A stretch of DNA of 64,000 nt, taken from positions 208,354 through 272,353 of the forward strand of contig CAJINV010000002.1 of the NCBI GenBank assembly GCA_905178155.1, written 5' to 3'. Of the stretch, positions 35,701 to 45,363 are shown in pieces. The DNA is from Amoebophrya sp. A120. Lineage: Eukaryota; Sar; Dinophyceae; Syndiniales; Amoebophryaceae. The position numbers and the translations under genes are program-made. Each line of letters begins with the position of its first letter. Within the stretch, counting starts at the first letter, position 1. The notes under the pieces are model-generated. The model did not search any database, had not been told where the DNA came from, and worked only from the letters and a program-made list of their open reading frames with translations.

Positions 35701-38700
35701 AGCGCATCGTCTTCCCCCAAACAGGCTTGCAACCGGTCTCATTTGCCTGCTCCCCAACACAGGCATTGCGTGCCCTACATTTTATGCATTACAGATTTTT
35801 CGATTTTGTCGATTTCGATTCTGACACATCCATAAGGCGCAACGCCCGGGCCGGGTAGGATCCGCGCAGCGGGCGGTCTCTGGCGGTTACGTACTGGTAG
35901 AGCTCGCAGCCGATGCGCTCCGCCAGGTCGGAGTGGCTTTGTTGGAATTCTGCTGGGGTTACCAGGAATTGTATGAACTGCAAAAGTATCGTACTAGTAG
36001 TAATTGCAACACAAATTCGCTCAGCATTAGGTAATGCGGATTTACCTTAATAAAAAGAGTTGTAATGCATGATTGCGATTACTACGAGTACGATGCTTTT
36101 GCACAGGATACATTGGTACTCGCTGGTATTGTAAGGTATTGGCGAGTTCTTGTTGTGCAAGGAGTTCTGGCCGTCAAATATCGCATTCGATGCGGCCAAA
36201 GGATCTACAGGAGCGAAGCCAGTACCTGCGGGTAAGTAGTTGTTCAAATGAAAGTGGACCATCGTGGTCGCTGTCACGTCTAGCTTTCCGAAGAAAGAAT
36301 TGCTACCACAGCTATTTGTGATGTAGTATAAATCAACCTCAAAAAATACCAGTTGAGCTGCCTCCGCTACTAAGAAGAGCACTTCCTTCCCGCCCCGCCC
36401 CAATTCCACCATCTCTGTAAAACAGCTTCGCGATGCTCTCTCCAATGTCGACGAGATATTACAACGAAAGATGCCCCCACCCCACAGCTTGGGGGCATTT
36501 GTATTGCAAGCATTTCCACATGAAACACTCGCCCTCTTGCATCTATCAGCATCACAGATTTGCAATCGTGATTTTTAGCAAAGATCTGTATTGCAAAAGA
36601 TCCCAGCAAGAACGGCGCTGGTCATGCAAGCAATGCTATATACGCCTAGACTCTGCATCAGAAAGATTCATACTCATTTCGCTTTCTTGCATGACAAAAA
36701 GTTTTCATTTGGAAACCTCGCATCACAAATTGTTGCAACTTTGGAGGCATTTTTCACTGTAATACGAGATTCCAGTGCTTCAGTTCGTGAATTCGCTTCC
36801 GGAAATTGTATATCCTGTGCAAAAGTATCGTGTTCGTATAAATGCATGTCTTGCATTACAAATCTTTTTCTTAAGGCAAATCCGCATTACAAATTTTATC
36901 TCTCATGCTGAGGAAATTTGTAATGCATTTATACGAGTGCGATGCTTTTGCACTGCATATTGTACTGGTTCAGCAGGCAATTGTTAAAAAAGTCCCGGCT
37001 TGGATAGCCCAACTGCGCAAACCCCCGTGCGAGTCGCGCGTAGTCGTCTTCGCAATAGCGATTGGCCTGCATTTGGGTGAAGCCCGCTAGGGTTTGCAAC
37101 AAGGGCTGAAGCTGTCGGCAGTGGTGTCCCTGGTTGGGAAATAGGGCGGCGAGCAGGGAAATTGTTTCGGTGATGGTACTATGCATTGCAAAACAAGAAG
37201 TATCGCACTGGTTGTACTTCTAATCGCATTCATGCATTTATGATAATCTCTTTCTCATCAAGGTAAATCCGCATTTACGAATTTCCTTTCCCGTGCTGAG
37301 AAAATTTGTGGTCATGCGATTTTTACGAGTACGATAGTACAACTTTTGCAGCATTTGATAAGTGCTGCTGCTAGAACTAGTCAAACCCCCGGGACAAGCA
37401 CGATTCTGGTGCAGCAGCTGCAAGGCAACGTGATCTTCCGAAAATTGGTAACAGAGCTGCTTCAGCGTTTTCACCACCTGGAGCCGCAGCTGCCGCTCAG
37501 GGGATAGTATTCTTTGATTTTGCTCATCTAGTTCTACTTGGATAATACTAACATGACTGTTGCTGTTCCGTTCGTGAGGTTCGGCGTTGCAGGAGACTGT
37601 GTCGCGGTCACTGTTGTTGTCTACCTGGAGCAGCCCGGAACTCTGTTCGCGAGAGCTGCTCGCCTCAACAGGTCTCGATGTTGGTGACCGGGCGTGGGGG
37701 CCGTTCGAAGTAGCTTTCTGATGCGCTGCCGCATGGTACGCCACAAAGAGCGCCCCTTTCTTCTTGAAGATCGACCGTCTCGCAGCTCTCGGAAGTAGAG
37801 GTATTTCCCGTATGCCAGTTGTGTGCCTGGTGTGGTTTATCCTGTGCAAAAGTATCGCACTCGTAGTAATTGCAGTCATGCATTACAAATTTTTTTCTCG
37901 AGGTCGAGGTACATACGCATTACAAATTTCATTTCTCATGCTGAACAAATTTGTCATGCATTTATACGAGTACGATACTTTTGCAATTCATATGGTTCAT
38001 TTTCCGCTGATGTCGCAGATGTTGAGTTTGATGGTTTCCAGTTGTCGCAGACGCCAGACTTTTTTCGATCAGTTTCGCCGTGCAGAGAACCTTCGCTCCG
38101 GCGGAAAGGAGGGGTAGAAAAGCCGCGCTGTGCACCTCGTTTGGCTTTTCTCCTATACGACAAAACAACCGGAAATATAGTTCAGCGTCGAAGAACATAT
38201 GGCGTTCTCAAATGTTACATTTCATGCATTTGTAATGCAAGAACGGCGAAAGTGAAAGGGGGAAGATTGCGCCGTTTGCATTACAGATTCGGCAAAGATT
38301 TAGATGCGGTTTAGCCCTTCGGATATTTGTCATGCGAAGTAGCTTAATCACAGCGACCTTGGTGGTAAATTTGCATGACAAATCATGTAACAGTTGAGAA
38401 CGCCATAGAACAGCAGCTCCCGGGCGCGCTTTTTCCTCGTCAACGTGCCAAAAGCGAGGAGTATCTTCACGCAGTCCGTAGGTGGTAATGTTAGGAAAAA
38501 TTTGTTGTCCAAATAAGCGACATTATCGTGGCCGCTTGGAGCAGCTCTTACTGGTGTTAGCTGCTTTAAAATTCGCTTGCTGATGTGGCGGAGAAAAGTT
38601 TGTTCCCTCCCCCGGCGTATGAATTGCAAAAGTATCGTACTAGTAGTAATCGCATTACAAATTAGCTCAGCATGAGAAATGGAATTTGTCATGCTGATTT

Positions 38701-41700
38701 ACCTTGAAAAAGAAATTTGTGTTGCATGACTGCGATTAGTACGAGTACGATACTTTTGCAGTTCATACGGCGCTTGAACGGGACGGTTTCGGTGATTAAG
38801 TGCACCAGTATCCTATTTGAAAACGTCCCCACCCCATTTTTTGTAATGCAAATCTGCATGCTGAAAATGTTTCTCATGCGGAGCCTCATGAGAAGCAGTT
38901 TCTAGAAGTCGCGTTTTGCAATTTGTCATGCTCCAATCAGCATGGTATGCTAGGTCTGTGATGCTGCTGAGCTAGCTGAAACAGCACTACACTACGAATC
39001 CAAATTTGTGATGCAAAACAGCCAAAACTTGTGGATTTGTCTAGCCGATTCCCCATCTTGACTATGGTGTGGGGACATTTTTACTCAGGATAACCAGCTT
39101 GTCTTGTTCACGACGTTTGGAGATCATGATCTTCTGTCGATGCAATGAAAGAAGATCCTCCTGCGAGGACGTCGCCGACGGCCCTGATCTATTGTGAGAA
39201 AAAGATCCCCCCTCCCCATATCGGACAGGAAATTTGTGATGTTGGATTTGCATTGGTTTGTATTGCTACAATGGCAAGACGAGACGCAGTTGTTGCCTTG
39301 TTTGCAGGCAATTCGTCATGCTGTTTCCTACTTCCAGTTGCCTCCTGTCATGCTAAACATGCAAGGCCTTCCTACGCCAGCCAGCACTAGAGTCCGGATC
39401 TTTATTTCCCTTCTAGCATGACAACATGGTTTGTGGTCACAAATCAGCATCACAAATTTCCAGTTTGAGTATGGGATGGGGGATTTTTCATTTTGATATG
39501 ATGCAAGAGAATTTTTCGCGATGGAGGTGGCGCACGTGGACGTGGTCGAAGTGCCAGATGATGGTGAACAAACAGAGCCGCTAGTACAACAAGCAGATGC
39601 AGGTGGGACATCAAGACCAGCTGCTGCTGGTGCTGTGTCGTCAATCGGCGTCGCGGCGGCAGCCTCGGATGTTGTGGAGCATAAATTCTTAGTCTTGTCC
39701 AAGACTGACGTCGAGGGCGCAGTGGCACTTCTGCCGGAGGTGCCGGCGCCGGAGTTGTGGGACGAACCAGCGCTGGAGCTGGTGTCCGGAGATGTATCAA
39801 ATGCAAAAATGTCTGGGTCTGGAAACTTGTGATGCTAAAATGTGCATGATGAAGACACTTCCGAATGCAGTCCGGCATGAGAACTTCCCAAAACGCTCTC
39901 TCATAGGCAATCCGCATGAGAAGCTGCGTTTTTGCATGACAAAAGAGGCTGCGACTTTTGTTGGTTATGCAATACAGATTTTCTAGGTATGGAAAGCTAG
40001 CGTTACAAGTTCCAACCTTCCAGACCCAGACATTTTTACAATCCATAAGATGCTGGAGCAGACGATGTCATGACAACTTCCCCGACTTCTGCTGCATGCG
40101 GTAGTTCTAGTTCACCGTGGGTTAACATCTCATCTGGTGGGGGTGCAGCAGGAGCAACTTCCAGTGCCAGCTGCGCAGGAGTTGTACAACGACCTGTTTC
40201 GAATTCGACGACACCAGGGACGCCATCTTCTAGGCCGGGTAATGCCGCACAGGGCGTGTTATGCATTTGCATTGCAAAAGTATCGCACTCGCATAAATTA
40301 TGCATTTCCTCACCGGCATGAGAAACAAAATTTGTGATGCGGATTAAGCTTAAGAACAAGATTTGCAGTTCATGTTTGCAATTACTACGAGCACGATACT
40401 TTTTCACAGGATACGTGTTCTTGTCCAGAGCTAGCTGCTTTTCAACGTCCTCCACGCTGGTCTGTGGCACTTTGATATCCTAGGGAAAAACGTGTTCCCA
40501 AGCCCGCAGTTACTATGTGGAGTCATCTGCTACACAAATCCACAAGTTTTGGCTGTCGCGCATGACAAGTTTAGGTTCGCAGAGCCGTATTATCCTATTT
40601 AGCTAGTGCAACCCGATCACAAAAAAACAACTACCTCATCCTGATTCAAGCATGACAGAGTCCCAGCAAGCATCCCCATGGGGCTGCGCATGAGAAATGT
40701 AAATGTTGTAGACCTGCAGATTTGCATGACAACTTTGGGCTGGCGACGTTTTTACGCAGGATACTTGAGACTCACCTCGTGCACCCCGCCCTCGGGCAGC
40801 TTATGGAAGCGTCAGGTTTGAAATCGACAAAGTTGAAATAATTTGTCATGCACAAAATGCATGGCCCGAGGTACGTGTGTTGCAGAGCAGGCAAGTGAGG
40901 CCGATTGTAAGCCTGTTTGGGGTTACAGTCCGAGCTGCTGAAGTAGCATGAGAAAATCACTCCTCTTTGCCTAAACAGCATGACAAACTGGATGTAGGGA
41001 CCACCGAAATTTGTCTTGCGCCACTTGGAAACTGGGTTCCAACTTGGTGCATCCGTTTTATGCATGACAAATTATCTCAACTTTGTCGATTTCAACTCTG
41101 ACACATCCATACAGCTGGTACTTCCGGTAGTGCGGCAGCGGAACGGCTTTCCGCCCGGTACGCTTGAACCGGAGTTGCCGTTGATTAACGCCATATGGGG
41201 GTGTCAGAATCGAAATTGAGAAAATCAAAAAACTTGCGATGCACAAAATCGATGTCAGTTGGAGCCTCAGTTCCCAAGTGGCGCATGACAAATTTCGGGA
41301 GCACACAAATCCAGTCTGCAATGCTGTTTGGGAACAGAAGACTGCTCCTGTCATGCTACTCTGGCAGCACCTTGTATACCCCTAAACAGGCTTACAGCGG
41401 TCTCATTTTCCTGCTCCCCAATACAGGTCTTCAGTGTCCTACATTTTACGCATCACAAATTTTTCGATTTTCGCGATTTCGATCCTGACACATGCATAAG
41501 CCAGGAGTTGTATTTATGGTACTAAAAACTACGGGCCTCCACGACGAGCAGCTCGAGGTCGGGCCAACTATGGAGTTCTCAGCTGTTACATTCTCAACTG
41601 TTGCATGAATTTGTCATGCAAAAACACCACCATCATCCTCACGATCAAGCTGCTCCGCATGACAAATTTGCGAAGGGCTAAGCCGCGCCTAAATCTGCGC

Positions 41701-42118
41701 CAAACTTGTAATGCAAAAGGCGCAATCTTCCTTCTTTCACTTTTGCCAGTCTTGCATTACAAACTCATGTAACAGTTGAGAATGTAACATTTGAGAAGCG
41801 GTACGCTTGAACCGGAGTTGCCGTTGATTAAAGCCTATGAACTGCAAAAGTATCGTACTCGTATAAATGCATTACAAATTTTCTCAGCATGAGAAATAAA
41901 ATTTGTAATGCTGATTTGCCTTGACAAAGAAATTTGTAATGCAAGACCTGCATTTATACGAGTACGATACTTTTGCAATGCATAAAGCCAGGAGAAGTTG
42001 TATTTATTTTCAAATCGGACCTCCACCTCCACGACGAGCAGTTCGAGGTCGGACCAACACCAACTTGCGTCGGATGAACCACGACATTGGCGGCCCGGTG
42101 TGAAACAAGCGCGTTCAT
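29295..42118 (-). CDS. Helical-repeat protein with RAP-like C-terminus (candidate organellar RNA-binding), 24 exons
   Basis: Exons in coding order: 42118-41985, 41835-41804, 41568-41499, 41193-41112, 40801-40764, 40475-40414, 40259-40048, 39794-39499, 39189-39093, 38808-38768, 38617-38408, 38197-37993, 37837-37361, 37179-36960, 36810-36765, 36456-36111, 35971-35835, 35527-35473, 35248-35005, 33114-33055, 32782-31554, 31403-31067, 30807-30325, 30141-29295. About 1,947 residues, with one apparent +1 frame break in a G/C run near 36382-36407. The N-terminus MNALVSHRAANVVVHPTQ is basic without acids, as in mitochondrial presequences. Segments such as DYARLARGFAQLGYPSRDFF, DCVKILLAFGTL and LFDLLKILEAVGELG resemble the helical hairpins of HPR/FASTK-type proteins. 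The C-terminal TGSAAFRERVLRMYGFEVEY resembles the end of a RAP domain. Family RAP proteins act on organellar RNA; that role here is inference. The upstream frame stays open to about 42357 without another ATG. Confidence 0.7.
30142..30324. mobile_element. Introner, family A (183 bp)
   Basis: Ends TATGCATTGC and GCAATTCATA with extra bases inside the arms. Duplication GGTAG/GATAG (4 of 5). Removal yields ...ARNYQVVDRTFS in frame. Confidence 0.88.
30808..31066. mobile_element. Introner, family B (259 bp)
   Basis: Start TATCAACTGC; the right arm has decayed (CCAGAACCAGACCATACATG). Duplication GTGCA/GTGCA, exact. Phase 0. Confidence 0.9.
31404..31553. mobile_element. Introner, family A (about 150 bp)
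   Basis: Ends TATGCATTGC and GCACAGGATA. Duplication TCGAA/TCGAA, exact. Phase 1. Confidence 0.92.
32783..33054. mobile_element. Introner, family B (272 bp)
   Basis: Ends TATGCGTTGC and GCATTTGATA. Duplication AGGCA/AGGCA, exact. Phase 1. Confidence 0.92.
33115..35004. mobile_element. Introner, family C, split by a nested insertion (1,890 bp total)
   Basis: The left half starts TATCCTGTGTAAAAACG; the right half ends TTTTTACACCGGATA. The outer duplication TTCGT/TTCGT is exact even though the ends lie 1.9 kb apart. Without the 33325-34943 insert the element is about 271 bp, normal for family C. Joining the flanking exons gives ...DYYEPELFQKVEQ in frame. Confidence 0.9.
33325..34935. mobile_element. 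Non-autonomous hAT-like element nested in an introner (1.6 kb)
   Basis: Flanked by an exact 8-bp duplication CATGCGTG (33317-33324 and 34936-34943). The ends are imperfect inverted repeats starting CAG; 16 of the first 22 positions pair (CAGTACGTTGGAATGTTGTTGC against CAGAAATTTCGATTGTTGCTGC). An 8-bp duplication with CAG-type ends is typical of hAT transposons. No transposase is visible. The interior has a duplicated GCAATGCAATGGTCTA motif (near 33570 and 33826) and a GC-rich core (34020-34660). Confidence 0.75.
35249..35472. mobile_element. Introner, family D (224 bp)
   Basis: Ends TATGACAGTGCACAGCTC and GTTGTGCACTCTCATA. Duplication GCACT/GAACT (4 of 5). Phase 1. Confidence 0.9.
35528..35834. 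mobile_element. Introner, family F (307 bp)
   Basis: Ends TATGGAAGTGTCAGAATCG and CTGACACATCCATA. Duplication AGGCG/AGGCG, exact. Phase 2. Confidence 0.92.
35972..36110. mobile_element. Introner, family A (139 bp)
   Basis: Ends TATGAACTGC and GCACAGGATA. Duplication AATTG/CATTG (4 of 5). Shortest recognisable copy. Confidence 0.9.
36457..36764. mobile_element. Introner, family E (308 bp)
   Basis: Start TATTACAACGAAAGATGCC; the right arm has drifted and lost its G-rich block, ending CACTGTAATA. Duplication CGAGA/CGAGA, exact. Confidence 0.85.
36811..36959. mobile_element. Introner, family A (149 bp)
   Basis: Ends TATCCTGTGC and GCACTGCATA. Duplication TTGTA/TTGTA, exact. Phase 2. Confidence 0.92.
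37180..37360. mobile_element. Introner, family A, diverged (181 bp)
   Basis: Start TATGCATTGC; end GCAGCATTTGATA resembles a family B end. Flanks GGTAC/AGTGC match at 3 of 5. Phase 0; the frame is kept. Confidence 0.82.
37838..37992. mobile_element. Introner, family A (155 bp)
   Basis: Ends TATCCTGTGC and GCAATTCATA. Duplication TGGTT/TGGTT, exact. Phase 2. Confidence 0.92.
38198..38407. mobile_element. Introner, family G (210 bp)
   Basis: Start TATGGCGTTCTCAAATG, end TTGAGAACGCCATA. Duplication GAACA/GAACA, exact. Phase 0. Confidence 0.92.
38618..38767. mobile_element. Introner, family A (150 bp)
   Basis: Ends TATGAATTGC and GCAGTTCATA. Duplication CGGCG/CGGCG, exact. The next exon is 41 bp. 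Confidence 0.92.
38809..39092. mobile_element. Introner, family C (284 bp)
   Basis: Start TATCCTATTTGAAAACG, end TTTTTACTCAGGATA. Duplication ACCAG/ACCAG, exact. Phase 2. Confidence 0.92.
39190..39498. mobile_element. Introner, family E (309 bp)
   Basis: Start TATTGTGAGAAAAAGATCC, end TTTTTCATTTTGATA. Duplication TGATC/TGATG (4 of 5). Phase 0. Confidence 0.9.
39795..40047. mobile_element. Introner, family B (253 bp)
   Basis: Ends TATCAAATGC and ACAATCCATA. Duplication AGATG/AGATG, exact. Phase 0. Confidence 0.92.
40260..40413. mobile_element. Introner, family A (154 bp)
   Basis: Start TATGCATTTGCATTGC, end TTTTTCACAGGATA. Duplication CGTGT/CGTGT, exact. Phase 0. Confidence 0.9.
40476..40763. 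mobile_element. Introner, family C (about 288 bp)
   Basis: Start TATCCTAGGGAAAAACG, end TTTTTACGCAGGATA. Duplication TTTGA/CTTGA (4 of 5). The neighbouring exon is only 38 bp. Confidence 0.88.
40802..41111. mobile_element. Introner, family F (310 bp)
   Basis: Start TATGGAAGCGTCAGG, end CTGACACATCCATA. Duplication CAGCT/CAGCT, exact. Phase 0. Confidence 0.92.
41194..41498. mobile_element. Introner, family F (305 bp)
   Basis: Start TATGGGGGTGTCAGAATCG, end CTGACACATGCATA. Duplication CGCCA/AGCCA (4 of 5). Sits in the duplicated exon one base away from the equivalent site of the 41836 element. Confidence 0.9.
41569..41803. mobile_element. Introner, family G (about 235 bp), damaged right end
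   Basis: Start TATGGAGTTCTCAGCTG; the right end reads TTTGAGAAGCGGTA instead of GAGAACGCCATA. Flanks CCAAC/CGCTT do not match, probably because the exon-duplication breakpoint lies here. Removal by the 5-nt rule still keeps the frame. Confidence 0.75.
41836..41984. mobile_element. Introner, family A (149 bp)
   Basis: Ends TATGAACTGC and GCAATGCATA. Duplication AAGCC/AAGCC, exact. Phase 2; first intron of the RAP-like gene. Confidence 0.92.
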
Positions 42119-42429
42119 TTCTCGACGTCCAAAGCTGTTGTTGATCAAGGCAGCTGAACGGGATGAAGATGGCTTCGACAGTACTAGACCTCTAGCAGTC
42201 GTGCTCTTTTGGCCGCGACGCTGCTGCCTACTACTTCGACTTCCTAGGGCCGCACAGAAGATGTTGCAGCCTCTAGTAGCAAAGGAAGGACATGTTGTAC
42301 TTGTTGCAAATCCAACATCACGTTCTTGGTCGTACTGTTCACAACGTTGCGGAGATCACCTGAAGCCCAACCGAGGCCGACCCCCACGACGGAATCCACG
42401 ACCGCATAGTTACATCAATCTGATCCTCG

Positions 42430-42912
42430 TCACACTGTGAAGTAGAAGTAGTGGTCGAAGGTGCGCACCAGCTCCATCCACAAATCTTCCCCAGTTATTG
42501 TTTCGGCAGCCACCTGCTCGCGCGACGACGAGCTTGAGCCAATCTTCGTCACTTCCAGCCAGCTGCACGGCTTGGTGCAGCCCCTTCTTTGCGCGAGAAA
42601 GAACGGCTCGCATGGCATTTCACGTCGAAGCGCTGAGGATATAAAAACTTTGTGCGCGACCACAGCGCCAGCGCATAGGAGCAACCGATGCTCTCGAGAA
42701 AGAGAATTAACACAACTGGAGGTGCTTGACACAACTGGACGAGGTGCGGTTTTTGCAGTTGTCTGTTTCCAATGTATCGAGGACGACACTTGGCCCTGCA
42801 ATTGTAGTGTCAGAAAAGCAGTTAAAGTAGAACAATTCAATATGATTTCTCCGCAAGAAGTAGTACGTAGAACGGAGTAACATGTAATGCCAAAACTTCC
42901 GCGATGAAGCAA
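42430..42912 (-). CDS. Doubtful hypothetical ORF, 160 codons
   Basis: Open frame ending with a stop at 42430 just upstream of the RAP-like gene, same strand. The C-terminal part (EQVAAETITGEDLWMELVRTF) looks protein-like, but the start is uncertain and no introner or known domain supports it. It could be the last exon of a gene whose other exons I cannot see. Confidence 0.3.
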   Translation of the reverse strand: MLHRGSFGITCYSVLRTTSCGEIILNCSTLTAFLTLQLQGQVSSSIHWKQTTAKTAPRPVVSSTSSCVNSLSREHRLLLCAGAVVAHKVFISSALRREMPCEPFFLAQRRGCTKPCSWLEVTKIGSSSSSREQVAAETITGEDLWMELVRTFDHYFYFTV

Positions 42913-44907
42913 GAGCGTGTATCAAATCAAAAACGAAACGCCACGTAGAGCCGAATGTTGGACCATCAACTGAACAAAACCTCGTCTGACGCAATGCTTT
43001 ATCGATTCTTGAACTGATTGCAATTGGAACTGATTTTGAACGCCAGTAGCCGATTTGCCATGTAGTATCATCCAGTGAACAAAGTAAAAACATCTTCTTG
43101 AGCAGATCTTGATTACGTGCACCTAGACCAGTTGTATACGACGGAGTTTATTCTCCTCTTTCCTCGAAATAGTGGCACGGGACCGGCGAGAGTTCTTCGG
43201 CGGGGGAGTAGCAACTAAATTTCTACACCCCGGCGGTCTTCTTTTTCTTCAAGATCCAGATCATCATACCTTGAAATAGAGAATGTGAATCGAAGATGGG
43301 GCGATCGTACTCTGAAAAAGAACAAGTGCCTCACTTGATGCCGAAGAAAGCCATGGGAGGCCGCGATAGGTACTCGATAGGTGCTCCTACATGTTGATGC
43401 CCATATCGTAATTATTTCCTTCCCTCTTTTTCCTTCTTGTTCTTTTTAAATCAGTAGACCGTACTAGCCGCCAAGATGTCACAGGCTGGATTTGGTGCAA
43501 GCGGTTCAATCGTGGACTGATAACGGTTGGCCTTCGGCACGATCCGCGTTTCAAGGCTACGCCTTTAACTTTCTATGCATCATACATGGTTAAACAGTGC
43601 TATTAAGTACAAAGACCGTGGTCAGCACAAAATGCGGCAACAATATCAAGAGCGAAACAGGTTGTAACAGCAGCACGTTGATGCTATTAAGATAAGAGTA
43701 AGATAAGTGGGCCCTAATTCATGACGGAATGGCTTCTTCATCTTCATCTCGTGGCCACTTCCCCGTAGTTTCAACTTATCTATGATGGTACTACTTACTC
43801 AATCCACCACTAGATGATCACTAGAAGATCACAAAAGAAGTACACAAACCAAAAGCTGCAAAAGGTAACTGTCCAAATCAAAAGCTGCGAAACAGGCAAA
43901 AAAAAATATAGGAACGCAAAACCAGACCAAATCAAAACTGTGCACCCCCTTAGCCAGCATGCGAAGGAGCACACTTAACATTTCTAATGATAGAGACCAA
44001 TACGCTGCACCACCACCCCACACAAGCAAAGTCTTTGTATGAATATAGTGTTCTGGCTTTTGCTTTTTCGATCTGGGGCCCAGCACTACAACTTGTGGCG
44101 ACGGCAAGAATTCGACTCTATTCTATCCGAGCCGAGCCGAGTAAATCCTTTAAGGTTTTCAATACGGAAGCCAGTGCTTTGATATTTTTTTGCGATAGCA
44201 ATTTTACACTTGGCGCGGGGCCGCAATTCGGAACTGAGCCTCCAACCTCACCAGCTTCAGGAAAAAAGGCATGATACTGGTCGAAAGCGATGAGGCGAAT
44301 TTGCGTACGTGTACTTGTATCTTACCATGAAAAGAAATAATCATACAATCGGAGCGCTGTATTATGCATGCTGCATAAAACTACGCACCTTTAGATCTAA
44401 CTATCTACTCTAGCGCGATCAGTATATCCATTTAAGATTTGTAGTTGTACTTGATGATGTTGGCAGTGTGCCCTTTAGCGGACTGCTGCGTGCTACTCCC
44501 TCCTCCAGCCCGAGAGCAGCTGAACGCCGATCCTCTATGACGAACAGTTGATCTATACCATAAGGGCGCGGCTGTTATAAGGCTAGGTTTTTTCGGACTT
44601 GGGTGTGGGCCACACTCTCACACACGTCGTTCAGGGGGGACCAAAAACGCACACACCGCAGCACTGAGCATAAGTGTAGGGCGGGTCTGGTCAACGACCG
44701 AGCCGAGGCAATAAGCCTTGTTTTTTAGGTCCGGCGCGGGGAGCACTTAAGCTCCACAGCGGCTCGGTCGCTAAAGCTCGAGCACCGGACCCACTGCGTA
44801 TGCCATGACGCAGCACATACATGAACGACGTCCCACAGTCAGTGATTACCTCTGGACGAGCTTGGCCAGAAGAAGCACGCACCGACCTCCCAAACCGGCA
44901 GTTGTAC
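42913..44907. other. Intergenic, nothing recognised
   Basis: Mixed AT-rich sequence without introners, long repeats or convincing ORFs on either strand. A moderately GC-rich patch near 44570-44880 has short self-complementary stretches (for example GAGTGTGGCCCACACCC-like) but no tRNA or rRNA fold that I can support. Confidence 0.5.
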
Positions 44908-45282
44908 TTACTTGTTGTAGAAATAATAAGATACCGCTTGCATTAAATTATCATTATACATTGTACTTATGAAAATGACCAGAGTTGTGGTTCTTGTCAA
45001 GAATAGTAACTCGTTGTCGGAAAGTTCCAGTATGAACTGCAAAAGTATCGTACTCGTATAAATGCATGACAAATCTTCTAAGTATGAGAAATGAAATTTG
45101 TCATGCTGATTTACTTTAAGAAAAAAATTTGTAATGCAAGACTTGCATTTATACGAATGCGATACTTTTGCACAGGATATCCAGGGACTGCAGTAGATAA
45201 ACGCTCGACGCTGCCACTTGCCAGAGTTTGCAGTGCTGAAGGACCGCACACAAGCATGAGGGCTTCCACTGAACAGCTTCAC
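44908..45282 (-). other. Possible small gene or 3' UTR segment around a lone introner
   Basis: Removing the introner at 45031-45179 with one TCCAG copy joins an open frame (...CKLWQVAASSVYLLQSL) to ELSDNELLFLTRTTTLVIFI, which stops at 44908. The upstream part opens after a TGA with no ATG, so this may instead be the 3' untranslated region of the gene ending at 45364. Confidence 0.3.
45031..45179. mobile_element. Introner, family A (149 bp)
   Basis: Ends TATGAACTGC and GCACAGGATA. Duplication TCCAG/TCCAG, exact. The only introner not placed inside a well supported coding region. Confidence 0.92.
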
Positions 45283-45363
45283 CAGTAGATCACTTTGGTA
45301 GAAGCAAGGAGCGAGAGCCTCTTTAGTAGGTACGTGCTAGATACCGTGCGTTGTCCCCGTCGA

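Larger units (their letters stand above)
41112..42060. repeat. Tandem exon duplication in the RAP-like gene
   Basis: GGTACGCTTGAACCGGAGTT followed by GCCGTTGATTAA and then AGCCAGGAG...TTGTATTTA...GAGCAG(C/T)TCGAGGTCGG occurs twice (about 41154-41568 and 41801-42056, interrupted by introners). Both copies stay in the same open frame (shared peptide NQRQLRFKRT and INTT(S)PGF). The duplicated site carries a family F introner in one copy and a family A introner in the other. Confidence 0.8.

Noticed and set aside
44560-44890. Possible structured RNA gene in a GC-rich patch
   Set aside because: Some short complementary stretches, but no tRNA cloverleaf, rRNA or snRNA motif that I can support.
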